Shown here: one piece after another, positions 16,772 through 25,002 of the stretch
Position numbering within the stretch: the stretch's first letter is position 1
How the letters are laid out: every line of letters begins with the position of its first letter
Assembly: GCA_026389455.1 (NCBI GenBank)
Contig: JAPLHV010000008.1
Span: 1 to 35,797, forward strand
Reading direction: 5' to 3'
Length of the DNA: 35,797 nt
DNA from: Coprothermobacterota bacterium
Lineage (GTDB): Bacteria > Caldisericota > JANLFM01
The notes under the pieces: generated by a model
Seen by the model: only the letters and a program-made list of their open reading frames with translations
Told to the model about the DNA's origin: nothing
The model's database searches: none
Translations under genes and position numbers: made by a program

Positions 16772-17307
16772 TGAGTGGACAGTGTGTCTACCTGATGCGG
16801 CACGGCATCGCTGAACCGCTGGGCGCTGCGTCTCCCGACGATTTCCATCGCCCCCTCGCACTGCGGGGAAAAGAGCGCACCAAGGAAGTCGCCAACGGCT
16901 TGCTGGCACTCCAGGCGTCCCCCCAGCAAATCGTCAGCAGCCCCTTGCTGCGGAGCGTGGAGACAGCGCAAATCGTTCATTCCACCCTCGAAGTGGAAGC
17001 CCCCCTGGTCCGGTGCGAGCATTTGGCGCCCGGAGGAGACCTGCGCCGGCTTCTCCTCTGGTTGGCCGAGTGGGAGGAGCAAGTTACCCTCTTGGTCGGC
17101 CATTCCCCTGACCTGAGCCGGTTTGCCTCTCTCCTGGTTTCCCCCGTCGAGGAGGTTAGACTGCAGTTCAAACGGGCCGGGGTCTGTCGAATCGACTTTC
17201 CTGGTGCGCCTGCCTTTGGCGAGGGAGCGCTCTGCTGGCTTCTCCCGCCGAGTCTGTTGCGCCGGCTCGGTGATAAAGGGGGGTTCAGTGAGCGAGGAAA
17301 GCGATAA
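16771..17307 (+). CDS. sixA: SixA-like phosphohistidine phosphatase (histidine phosphatase superfamily)
   Basis: VYLMRHGIAEPLG (RHG motif), SSPLLRSVETAQI, LLVGHSPDLSRFASLL. Confidence 0.85.
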   Translation: MSGQCVYLMRHGIAEPLGAASPDDFHRPLALRGKERTKEVANGLLALQASPQQIVSSPLLRSVETAQIVHSTLEVEAPLVRCEHLAPGGDLRRLLLWLAEWEEQVTLLVGHSPDLSRFASLLVSPVEEVRLQFKRAGVCRIDFPGAPAFGEGALCWLLPPSLLRRLGDKGGFSERGKR

Positions 17308-19129
17308 CCCACTTGGGGGCAGATTTGAAATCTGTCCCCAGGCGGATCGAAGCATCCAGCGCTTTGGAGAGGAAGTATCCGCAGAGAGTTTGGAATGGGC
17401 GCTAGGTTCGCGGCCCGGTTGCCAACTGGAAGAAGAGCGGCATGGACTGTTGCAGGCGATCGATACGACCGACTGGGCGCTCTTCAAGGCCGGCTTGACT
17501 TGTCTCTTCATCGACTGGGGAGAGCATGCGGAACTGCAACTAGACAGCCCCCGGCAGCTAGACAGCGCCCGGCAACTTGACAGCCCCCGGCAGGGTGGTA
17601 CGGTCCAGGGAGAAAGGCAAGGCCTACCCCTGGTCTGGCGTGAAAAACTGGATCATCCTCCTTCATGGCCTTCTCCCTTTCCCGGCACAGAGATCTTTGC
17701 GCTCTTGCGCCTTTTGCTGGAGGGGGAGGAAGTCGCCCCTTGCTGGCAAGCCCATCTTGATGAGCGAACCTACCTACAGACGGTTCCATCCCAGAAGCCC
17801 CTTTCTCTGCAGTTTCGTTCCTTTCAAGCCCTGGCTGCAGAGCCATTAGCCCCCGGCAACTGTACAGCCCCCGGCAGGGCGTCCTGGAAAACCTTCTGCG
17901 CGTTTCGACTGTACGGCAGCGGAGAGGGCGTTGACCTATTAGGGATTGCCGATGATCTGAGCAAAGCTCTTGGCTGGGAAGCGGAGGAGACCGGGCTGCT
18001 GCTTTTCGCTGAAGAGAAAATGGCCTTCTCTGCGCCGCACCCGCGCTGGGATGAGTTGGTTGGCAATAGACAGCCCCTGGCAGGTAGACAGCCCCCGGCA
18101 GGGCGTTCAATACAGGTTCAACTTTTCGACCTCGCCTATGACGTGCTCCGCCAACAAACGGGGCAGCTTCTTTGGCACGAGCCTGGCGCCAGGCTGGGGA
18201 TCGACCCGGAACGCCTCCACGATATGCGTGTGGCCACGCGACGGTTGCGAGCGGCCTTGCGTCTTTTCCAGGAAGTCCTCCCCGCACGAACGGCGACCCA
18301 TCTCCGTAGCGAGTTGAAATGGTTGGGGGCATCCTTGGGGAGGGTGAGGGATCTCGACGTCTATTTGGAACGGGTAGGTGAATTGGGAGCGGCTTTGTCG
18401 CCGGAGAGCAGACCATGGCTGGAGCAGTATCTCAGGCAACTCATCGCAGAGCGGGAGAAGCGGCGAGAGGCGCTCTTGCGCGCGCTCCGCACTCTGCGCT
18501 TCCAGGAGCTTAAAGAGAGCCTCGTGGAAATGATGGAGAAGCGGCCCAAGAGTTGGCAGGACACCCTGCCGGGAGCTGTCCAGTTGCCGGGAGCTGTCCA
18601 GTTGCCGGGAGCTGCCCAGTTGCAGCGGGCGGCGCCGGCCGCCGCTGTTTTGCTGAAGCCTCTTTGGAAGAGGTTTCTCAAGGCAGGAAGAGCGCTTCGA
18701 CTAGATTCTCCCGATGCGGAGATGCATGCTCTGCGGATTCGAGCCAAACGGCTGCGTTACGCCTTGGAGTTCTTCCAGGGCTATTTAAGCATGGAAGGAC
18801 GAGTAAATTCACCTTACCCTGGGGAGGCGGCCAAACGCTGGATTGCCAGGCTGCGGAAGCTGCAGGACATCCTCGGTGAACATCAGGATCTGGTCGTCGG
18901 CCAGGAAACCATCCGCACTCTCTTGCAAAAGGCGGGCAGCGAGCAGGAAGGGCGACAGTACTCTTTCGTCCTTGGTCAGGTTTCCGCTCTCCACGCCCAA
19001 AGGGCTTTGGAGTGCCGAAGGGCTTTTCTCGAAGCATGGCAGGAGCTGGATCGCAAGAGAATTAGACAGCCCCTGGAAAGAGCGCTGAAGAAAGCCGGGA
19101 AACGGAAAGCCGGCCGGCGGTCGCCTTAA
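17288..19129 (+). CDS. CHAD domain protein with probable degenerate CYTH-like N-terminal half
   Basis: GTG start at 17288 in frame with the ORF. CHAD hallmarks LHDMRVATRRLRAALRLF, LGRVRDLDVYL, LHALRIRAKRLRYALEFF-type helix, LQDILGEHQDLVV. Confidence 0.85.
   Translation: MSEESDNPLGGRFEICPQADRSIQRFGEEVSAESLEWALGSRPGCQLEEERHGLLQAIDTTDWALFKAGLTCLFIDWGEHAELQLDSPRQLDSARQLDSPRQGGTVQGERQGLPLVWREKLDHPPSWPSPFPGTEIFALLRLLLEGEEVAPCWQAHLDERTYLQTVPSQKPLSLQFRSFQALAAEPLAPGNCTAPGRASWKTFCAFRLYGSGEGVDLLGIADDLSKALGWEAEETGLLLFAEEKMAFSAPHPRWDELVGNRQPLAGRQPPAGRSIQVQLFDLAYDVLRQQTGQLLWHEPGARLGIDPERLHDMRVATRRLRAALRLFQEVLPARTATHLRSELKWLGASLGRVRDLDVYLERVGELGAALSPESRPWLEQYLRQLIAEREKRREALLRALRTLRFQELKESLVEMMEKRPKSWQDTLPGAVQLPGAVQLPGAAQLQRAAPAAAVLLKPLWKRFLKAGRALRLDSPDAEMHALRIRAKRLRYALEFFQGYLSMEGRVNSPYPGEAAKRWIARLRKLQDILGEHQDLVVGQETIRTLLQKAGSEQEGRQYSFVLGQVSALHAQRALECRRAFLEAWQELDRKRIRQPLERALKKAGKRKAGRRSP
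17314..17340. repeat. REP-like palindrome at the 5' end of the CHAD gene
   Basis: TGGGGGCAGATTT-G-AAATCTGTCCCCA; 12 of 13 arm positions complementary. Confidence 0.85.
17540..17593 (+). repeat. 18-bp array in CHAD CDS, 3 units (reads LDSPRQ)
   Basis: ctagacagcccccggcag|ctagacagcgcccggcaa|cttgacagcccccggcag then ggtggta. Confidence 0.95.
17843..17879 (+). repeat. 18-bp array in CHAD CDS, 2 units (reads LAPGNCTAPGRA)
   Basis: gcccccggcaactgtacagcccccggcag; core spacing 18 bp (17849, 17867); terminal ggcgtcctgg. Confidence 0.9.
18066..18101 (+). repeat. 18-bp array in CHAD CDS, 2 units (reads RQPLAGRQPPAG)
   Basis: atagacagcccctggcag|gtagacagcccccggcag then ggcgttc. Confidence 0.9.
18566..18637 (-). 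repeat. 18-bp array, inverted orientation, in CHAD CDS (reads LPGAVQ)
   Basis: caggacac + ctgccgggagctgtccag|ttgccgggagctgtccag|ttgccgggagctgcccag|ttgcagcgggc. Confidence 0.95.
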
Positions 19130-19132
19130 ATC

Positions 19133-19650
19133 GGTTCCTTCTCATTTCAAGCGAGTAACCTACCAGCCTGCGGCAGTATGATTCTTCCACGACAATGCGA
19201 TCTTCCCCAAAGAGAACCCTTCAAGCGGTTTAACTAGATAGCCCCCGGCAGGGTGTTCTGAGCTGAATAGCCCCCGGCAGGGTGTTCCGAGCTGAATAGC
19301 CCCCGGCAGGGTGTTCTGAGCTGAATAGCCCCCGGCAGGGTGTTCCGAGCTGAATAGCCCCCGGCAGGGTGTTCCGAGCTGAATAGCCCCCGGCAGGGTG
19401 TTCCGAGCTGAATAGCCCCCGGCAGGGTGTTCTGTGTCGAAGTGGGGCAGATAGCCGCAAGAGAACCACCCTCGAAGTGGCTGCTCCACAGAGCCGTTGG
19501 TTTCCGTCACTTCACTGCAGATGCCGCACTGGGGCGCCACGGTCCCAGGAAAGCCGACGATCTCAGGAGCGGTCTCAATCCCAAGGACGGTCACGATCCC
19601 TGATTTGCCGCACTGGGGCGCCGCAGTCCCAGGAAAGCCGATGATCGCAG
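19133..19650. repeat. Composite repeated element, copy A (left flank, array, right flank)
   Basis: Left GGTTCCTTCTCATTTCAAGCGAGTAACCTACCAGCCTGCGGC (19133-19174) and right tgtgtcgaagtggggcagatag...gccgcactggggcgcc...cccaggaaagccga are both conserved in copy B. Confidence 0.85.
19236..19435 (+). repeat. 29-bp tandem array, 7 units
   Basis: agctgaatagcccccggcagggtgttcYg; ccccc cores at 19242, 19271, 19300, 19329, 19358, 19387, 19416. Confidence 0.97.
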
Positions 19651-19702
19651 AGACCTTCTTTACCCTCAGACTGCCTTGCTCACTCCAATTAAAAATGACG
19701 CT

Positions 19703-21376
19703 TTAGAAACGACCCGAGCGCAGAATTGAGATCACTAACCAGAGACCCATCAGGCCGGCGGCCAAATAGCCGATCATGCCGAAAGCGGGGTAGCCGAAGA
19801 GGAAGGGCCCTTTGTTGGCCAGCACGACGATCGAAGAGCCGATGATCAGCGCAGCGATGACCACGCTGAAAGCGAGGCGGTTGGAGACCTTATCCAAGGT
19901 CTGGATCAGCTTTTCCAGCCCCTTCAACTGCAGCTCGATGCCCAAAGTCCCCTGTTTCAACTTGTTCAGCACCCATTGCAGATCCTTGGGCAGGGTTACA
20001 GCCAAAGAGTAGAGTGATTCGATCAGCTCACGGATGTCTTTGGCCAGATTGCTTGGATTGAATCGGCTCATCGCCAGCTTCCGGGCGAAGGGCTGGGTCA
20101 GGCCGACCATGTCGAAGTTCGGGTCGAGGGTTTCCCCCACCCCCTCAATGGTGATCAAGGTCTTGGCCAGCATGGTCATCTCGGGGGGCATCCGGATCTG
20201 GTAGCGGGCCATCACCTCCAGGAGATCCATCATCGCGTCGCCCAGCTTGAGGGACTTCAGTGATCCGACATAGTAGCGATCCAGCAAATCCTCCAGATCC
20301 CAAGACAGTCGCTGCAGCGGCGCATCTTCCTTGACGGCGCCCAAGGCCACCGCAGCTTGCAGCAAACGCTGGGTGTCGCGCGTGGCGATCCCCACCAGCA
20401 TGCCGGCAATCTGTTCCTTGCTCTCCTTATGCAGCCTGCCAACCATGCCGAAGTCGATGAAGGCCACCCGGTTTCCTTCCAGGGCAAAGAGGTTGCCGGG
20501 ATGAGGGTCGGCGTGAAAGAAGCCGTAGATGAAGATTTGCTTGAGAAAAGCATTTGCCCCGTTGATAGCTAACTGCTTGCGGTCCAACCCGGCTTTTTCC
20601 AATGCTTTGAGATCGGAGATCTTGATCCCCTCCACTCGCTCCATCACCATTACATGTTGGCTGGAGTAGGCGGGAAAGACCTGAGGGATATAGACTGTGG
20701 CATCCCCCTCGAACATTTGGCGGATGCGTTCCGTGTTGCGCGCCTCGATGGTGAAGTCCAGTTCCTTGAGGATCGCCTGGCGGAATTCCTGCACCATCTG
20801 CAACGGGTTATAGGGTTTTAGTTCCTCCACATAACGGTTGGCCAAGCGAGCCAGTTGAGCCAGGATATCCAGATCCTCGTCGATGATCTCTTTGACCCGG
20901 GGCCGCTGCACTTTGACGACCACTTTCTTGCCGTCCAAGAGTATCGCCAGGTGAACCTGAGCAAGGGAGGCGGCTGCCGCCGGCTTGGGTGAGAAGTGGC
21001 GGAAGACCTCCTCCAACGGCTTCTTGAGGTCCGCTTCCACTGCTGTTTTCACTTCTTCGAAAGGGAAGGGGGGAACGTGATCCTGCAGCTTGCGCAACTC
21101 GCTGCAGTAGTGTGGCGGGATCAGGTCGGGCCGGGTAGAGAGGATCTGGCCGAATTTGATGAAGGTCGGCCCCAACTCTTCCAAGACCTTCCGAAAGCGG
21201 ACAGCGGCCGGCACGTCGTGGAGCGCCTTTCCATCGGGGGAGCGGAAGAGGCGGCGGCCCAACCTCGATCGATCCAGGCCGATACGATCGACAAAGGTTC
21301 CGAAACCGTACTTGGCCAAGACGTCAAGGATCTGACCCAGGCGACGGACATTGCGAAAAAAACGGATGCGAGCCAT
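19703..21376 (-). CDS. ABC1/AarF/UbiB family atypical kinase
   Basis: LGPTFIKFGQILSTRPDLIP, AAASLAQVHLAIL, ANAFLKQIFIYGFFHADPHPGNLF, FIDFGMVGRL; C-terminal TM helices. Confidence 0.93.
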   Translation of the reverse strand: MARIRFFRNVRRLGQILDVLAKYGFGTFVDRIGLDRSRLGRRLFRSPDGKALHDVPAAVRFRKVLEELGPTFIKFGQILSTRPDLIPPHYCSELRKLQDHVPPFPFEEVKTAVEADLKKPLEEVFRHFSPKPAAAASLAQVHLAILLDGKKVVVKVQRPRVKEIIDEDLDILAQLARLANRYVEELKPYNPLQMVQEFRQAILKELDFTIEARNTERIRQMFEGDATVYIPQVFPAYSSQHVMVMERVEGIKISDLKALEKAGLDRKQLAINGANAFLKQIFIYGFFHADPHPGNLFALEGNRVAFIDFGMVGRLHKESKEQIAGMLVGIATRDTQRLLQAAVALGAVKEDAPLQRLSWDLEDLLDRYYVGSLKSLKLGDAMMDLLEVMARYQIRMPPEMTMLAKTLITIEGVGETLDPNFDMVGLTQPFARKLAMSRFNPSNLAKDIRELIESLYSLAVTLPKDLQWVLNKLKQGTLGIELQLKGLEKLIQTLDKVSNRLAFSVVIAALIIGSSIVVLANKGPFLFGYPAFGMIGYLAAGLMGLWLVISILRSGRF

Positions 21377-21454
21377 CTAATTACCCTAGGGTTTCCGAGA
21401 CGTTTTCCCGATCTTCTACAGGCGCGGACCTGGAATTTGCGGGTAGGGGAAGAG

Positions 21455-21787
21455 TTATTCCTCCATCTCCTTCTTTACTTCTTTTACTTCCTTCTTGAGC
21501 GCTTTCTTTAACTCCTCGATCTCCGCTCTCAGTTCAGAGACTTCCTTGCGCGTTGGCAGGCTGGACTTCGCCAGCATCTCTGCGAAGACCTTCTCAGCTT
21601 GCTTGCGGATCTCTTTTTGGGCTTCTTCCCCCTTCTCGATCAATCCCTTGATCAAGCCCGTGCTCTCTTCCTTGCCGATCTCCCCCTGTTTGACCAGGGA
21701 GTCCACCACGGCTTGCGCCTTATCCTTGGTCCAAACGGCCGTGCCCAACCCCAGGTTGAGCAGGTCATCCAATAGCTCTTTCAACAT
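21455..21787 (-). CDS. Phasin-like / PhaI-like coiled-coil protein
   Basis: MLKELLDDLLNLGLGTAVWTKDKAQAVVDSLVKQGEIGKEE...KEVKKEMEE; upstream of the ABC1 kinase gene on the same strand. Confidence 0.7.
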   Translation of the reverse strand: MLKELLDDLLNLGLGTAVWTKDKAQAVVDSLVKQGEIGKEESTGLIKGLIEKGEEAQKEIRKQAEKVFAEMLAKSSLPTRKEVSELRAEIEELKKALKKEVKEVKKEMEE

Positions 21788-21976
21788 CGTTGCCCTCCGT
21801 TCCTAGCATTCATTATTTCTTCATCTCCTTGCAACGGCTCATTGTAACGACTGTGGCCGGTCTTGGCAAAGAAATCGAACAAGAATCAGCCGAAATTCGG
21901 TAAGAAATCCTACTGAAACCTCTTCCCTTGTCGTCGAATCCGCTATAATAACGATAGATTAGAAAAGGAGGCAAGA

Positions 21977-22363
21977 ATGAACGGTAGGATCGGCAGACTG
22001 CTTGCGCTCGGACTCGTGCTTTTGGCCTTGGTCAGCGGTTGTGGAGGAGAACCTCCCCCGGAGACGCCCACGACTACTTCCGCCACGCCCACTATCACGG
22101 CAAAACCCACCAAAACCCCCACTGTGACGCCAACAACCCCAAAACCTTCTCCCACCGCGAGCAATATCATTAAATTTGTCACCGACGACGAGGTTCGTTT
22201 TCGGGCAAGCCCAAGCACGGACGCGGAGATCTTTCAGACCCTGATGAAGGGCACTGAGGTCCAATTTCTGCAGGTAGAGGGAGAGTGGACCAAGGTTAGC
22301 TTCGAAGGGCAAACCGGCTATATTTTTAGTCTCTACCTCAGTGGGACTGCGCCGGCGCCCTGA
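21977..22363 (+). CDS. SH3-domain lipoprotein with Thr/Pro-rich linker
   Basis: LALVSGCGG lipobox; TPT linker; VRFRASPSTDAEIFQTLMKGTEVQFLQVEGEWTKVSFEGQTGYIFSLYL. SD aaaggagg. Confidence 0.85.
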   Translation: MNGRIGRLLALGLVLLALVSGCGGEPPPETPTTTSATPTITAKPTKTPTVTPTTPKPSPTASNIIKFVTDDEVRFRASPSTDAEIFQTLMKGTEVQFLQVEGEWTKVSFEGQTGYIFSLYLSGTAPAP

Positions 22364-22401
22364 GCGCGAGCCGTTTCTATCGCTTGATGCATTCCGCGGC
22401 T

Positions 22402-22430
22402 TTGACAGATACTGAGGCCGAGGCTATAAT
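22402..22430 (+). promoter_or_regulatory. Sigma70-type promoter upstream of rplU-rpmA
   Basis: TTGACA (22402-22407), 17-nt spacer, TATAAT (22425-22430); rplU ATG at 22460. Confidence 0.75.
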
Positions 22431-22459
22431 TACAGGACTATCTCAGGGAAGGAACTCGC

Positions 22460-22792
22460 ATGTACGCAGTTGTGCAGATCGGTGGAAAACAACACAAGGT
22501 TCAGCCCGATGCCACCTTCAGGGTGGATTGCCTAACCGGCGAAGTGGGGCAGACTTTGGAGTTGAACAAGATAGCCATGATCGTCGACCGGGACAAGGTC
22601 TTGGTGGGCAAACCATTTGTGGAAGGAGCGATCCTTCGCGTGACCGTTCTCGAACAAGGGCGCGACCGGAAAATACAGGTCTATACGTACAAAGCGAAGA
22701 CCAACTTTCACCGTATGGCCGGACACCGCCAAGATGTGACCACTCTCCTCGTCGAGGGGATCACTTATCCTGGGCAGGAAGGAGAGAGCTAG
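22460..22792 (+). CDS. rplU: 50S ribosomal protein L21
   Basis: MYAVVQIGGKQHKVQ; KAKTNFHRMAGHRQ; directly precedes L27. Confidence 0.95.
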   Translation: MYAVVQIGGKQHKVQPDATFRVDCLTGEVGQTLELNKIAMIVDRDKVLVGKPFVEGAILRVTVLEQGRDRKIQVYTYKAKTNFHRMAGHRQDVTTLLVEGITYPGQEGES

Positions 22793-23044
22793 ATGGCGCA
22801 CAAGAAAGCGGGCGGCAGGTCGCGCAACGGGCGCGATTCCAATGCCCAGCGGCTGGGAGTGAAGCGCTTTGGGGGAGAGTATGTGACGGCTGGTTCGATC
22901 ATCGTCCGGCAGCGCGGTTCGCGCATCAAAGCGGGGCAAAATGTGGGCCTTGGCCGCGACTACACTCTCTTCGCCACGACGGATGGCTTCGTCAAATTCG
23001 AGCGTGTCGGGAGAACCGAGAAGCGCGTCAGCGTCTTCGCCTGA
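22793..23044 (+). CDS. rpmA: 50S ribosomal protein L27
   Basis: [42 protein letters not shown]. Confidence 0.97.
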   Translation: MAHKKAGGRSRNGRDSNAQRLGVKRFGGEYVTAGSIIVRQRGSRIKAGQNVGLGRDYTLFATTDGFVKFERVGRTEKRVSVFA

Positions 23045-23077
23045 ACACTCTCGTCTCCCATTTCGATAGGCTTCGAA

Positions 23078-23106
23078 GCTCCTCTTTCGGAGCCTGTTTC
23101 GTTTGG
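23078..23106 (+). terminator. Possible short hairpin after rpmA
   Basis: GCTCC-tctttc-GGAGC followed by ctgtttcgttt; weak, 5-bp stem. Confidence 0.25.
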
Positions 23107-23114
23107 TCCAAGCG

Positions 23115-24395
23115 ATGTTCGTTGATAAAGTAACCATCACCGTTCGCGGTGGGCGCGGCGGCGATGGTTGCTTGGCCTTTCGCAGGGAGAAATTCGTCCC
23201 CAACGGGGGACCCTCGGGAGGGAATGGCGGGCGCGGCGGCGACGTCATTCTGGAGGCCGGCCAACAACTCGACACGCTCGTTGACTTCACCTACAAGAAG
23301 CTTTTCGAGGCCGCCGCAGGCAAACCCGGCCAAGGTTCCGACATGACCGGCGCCGAAGGACAAGACTTGATCGTGATGGTTCCCAAGGGCACAGTGGTGT
23401 ACCGTCGAGATGGGCAATTCTTGGTCGACCTGGTTAACCCGGGGCAGCGTATTGTAGTGGCCAAAGGGGGACGCAGTGGGCGCGGCAATGCCTCCTTCAC
23501 CACTTCTACTCATCGCGCCCCCCGCTTGGCAGAGCGAGGAGACCCCGGCGAAGAGGTGGAATTGACCCTGGAGTTGCTGCTCTTCGCTGACATTGGCTTG
23601 ATCGGCAAGCCAAACGCCGGCAAATCTACTCTGTTAGGCGCTCTCTCCGCAGCCGCCCCGAAGGTTGCCGACTACCCCTTCACCACAATCCAGCCGGTTT
23701 TGGGAGTGATCGCCTTGCCCGACCATCAACAAGCTGTCCTGGCCGAGATCCCCGGGCTGATCGAGGGCGCTTCGCAAGGCGTGGGGTTGGGGCATCTGTT
23801 TCTCCGGCACGCCATGCGAACGCGGGTTCTGGCTTACCTGCTGGATCTTTCCGGCGATCCCCTGGAGGATTTCGCCACCCTCCGGCAGGAGGTCTCTCGC
23901 TACGACCCACTCTTGGCCCAGCGGCCGGCCCTGGTGGTGCTGACCAAGGAGGATCTTTCCTCCCCCGCCGAGGTGTTGCGCATCACCACGCTCTTGTCCG
24001 GATTTGGGCTCTTCGTCCTGTCGACCTCCGCCTTGGCACGGACTCATCTGGAGGATCTTCGCCAAGCTCTGCAAGCGGCGCTGGCAACAGCGCCTCTTGT
24101 GCCGGTGCAAGCGCCCACCCGGCGCGTGTACACCCTGCAGGCCGACGATGAACGAGCGATGCAAGTGCGCAGGCTCAGTGAGGGTCTTTTCCAGGTGGAA
24201 GGGTTGGTCGCCGAGAGGCTGGTGGCTCGCACCGATCTGGACAACGAGGAGGGCGTCAAGCGTCTACAGAAACAACTGGTTCGCCTGGGCGTGGAACGCG
24301 AATTGCGCAAGCTGGGAGTGAAGGATGGGGATATCGTACGGATCGGCGCGGATGAATTCGACTATCGGCAAGAGGAAGGTTCCGGTGACCGCTGA
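23115..24395 (+). CDS. obgE: Obg family GTPase with C-terminal OCT domain
   Basis: MFVDKVTITVRGGRGGDGCLAFRREKFVPNGGPSGGNGGRGGDV; IGLIGKPNAGKSTLL; EIPGLIEGASQGVGLGHLFLRH. Confidence 0.97.
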   Translation: MFVDKVTITVRGGRGGDGCLAFRREKFVPNGGPSGGNGGRGGDVILEAGQQLDTLVDFTYKKLFEAAAGKPGQGSDMTGAEGQDLIVMVPKGTVVYRRDGQFLVDLVNPGQRIVVAKGGRSGRGNASFTTSTHRAPRLAERGDPGEEVELTLELLLFADIGLIGKPNAGKSTLLGALSAAAPKVADYPFTTIQPVLGVIALPDHQQAVLAEIPGLIEGASQGVGLGHLFLRHAMRTRVLAYLLDLSGDPLEDFATLRQEVSRYDPLLAQRPALVVLTKEDLSSPAEVLRITTLLSGFGLFVLSTSALARTHLEDLRQALQAALATAPLVPVQAPTRRVYTLQADDERAMQVRRLSEGLFQVEGLVAERLVARTDLDNEEGVKRLQKQLVRLGVERELRKLGVKDGDIVRIGADEFDYRQEEGSGDR

Positions 24396-25002
24396 ACACC
24401 GCATCGGCTTGATGGGAGGGGCCTTCAACCCTGTCCATTACGGACACCTGGCCGCGGCGGAGGAGGCCCGGGAGCGCTTCCTCCTGGAGAGGGTGATCTT
24501 CCTCCCCTGCAGCCGGCCGGTGTGGCCCAAGGGTGAATTGGCCGATGCCGAGACGCGTTTTTCCATGGTTGCCCTGGCTATCGCCGAGAATGAAACCTTC
24601 ACTTGCTCGCGCCTGGAGCTGGAGCGCTCCGACCCTTCCTACACAGCGGACACCCTGCGTTTTTTTCATGCTAGCCACCCGGATTGGCGCTTGTTCTTCA
24701 TCACCGGGTTGGATGCCGTGTTGGAGTTCGACTCTTGGCGGGATCCCGAGGGAGTGTTGGAGTTGGCTGAATTGCTGGTGGTGTCCCGCCCCCCCTATCA
24801 AGTTCCGCCATCTTTCCCCTTGTCCGGCCACCCCCGCGTCCACTTGATTCGCACCCCCGGGCTGGCCTTATCCTCCAGTGAGATCCGCGACCGGATACGC
24901 GGCGGACGGTCGATTCGCTACCTGGTTCCACCGCTGGTTGCTGCGACCATCGCCAAGGAGAATCTATATCAAGAGAGAAAGGAGCAGATAGCCTGTGGCT
25001 AA
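24385..25002 (+). CDS. nadD: Nicotinate-nucleotide adenylyltransferase
   Basis: IGLMGGAFNPVHYGHLAAAEEA; SSSEIRDRI. GTG start at 24385. Confidence 0.93.
   Translation: MTAEHRIGLMGGAFNPVHYGHLAAAEEARERFLLERVIFLPCSRPVWPKGELADAETRFSMVALAIAENETFTCSRLELERSDPSYTADTLRFFHASHPDWRLFFITGLDAVLEFDSWRDPEGVLELAELLVVSRPPYQVPPSFPLSGHPRVHLIRTPGLALSSSEIRDRIRGGRSIRYLVPPLVAATIAKENLYQERKEQIACG

Noticed and set aside
19065-19080. Single unit tagacagcccctggaaag near the CHAD C-terminus
   Set aside because: One degenerate copy only; could be chance or decay, so not counted as an array.
19236-19435. CRISPR-like array of 29-bp repeats
   Set aside because: The repeats are directly tandem with no unique spacers, and no cas genes are seen; it is a minisatellite-type array.
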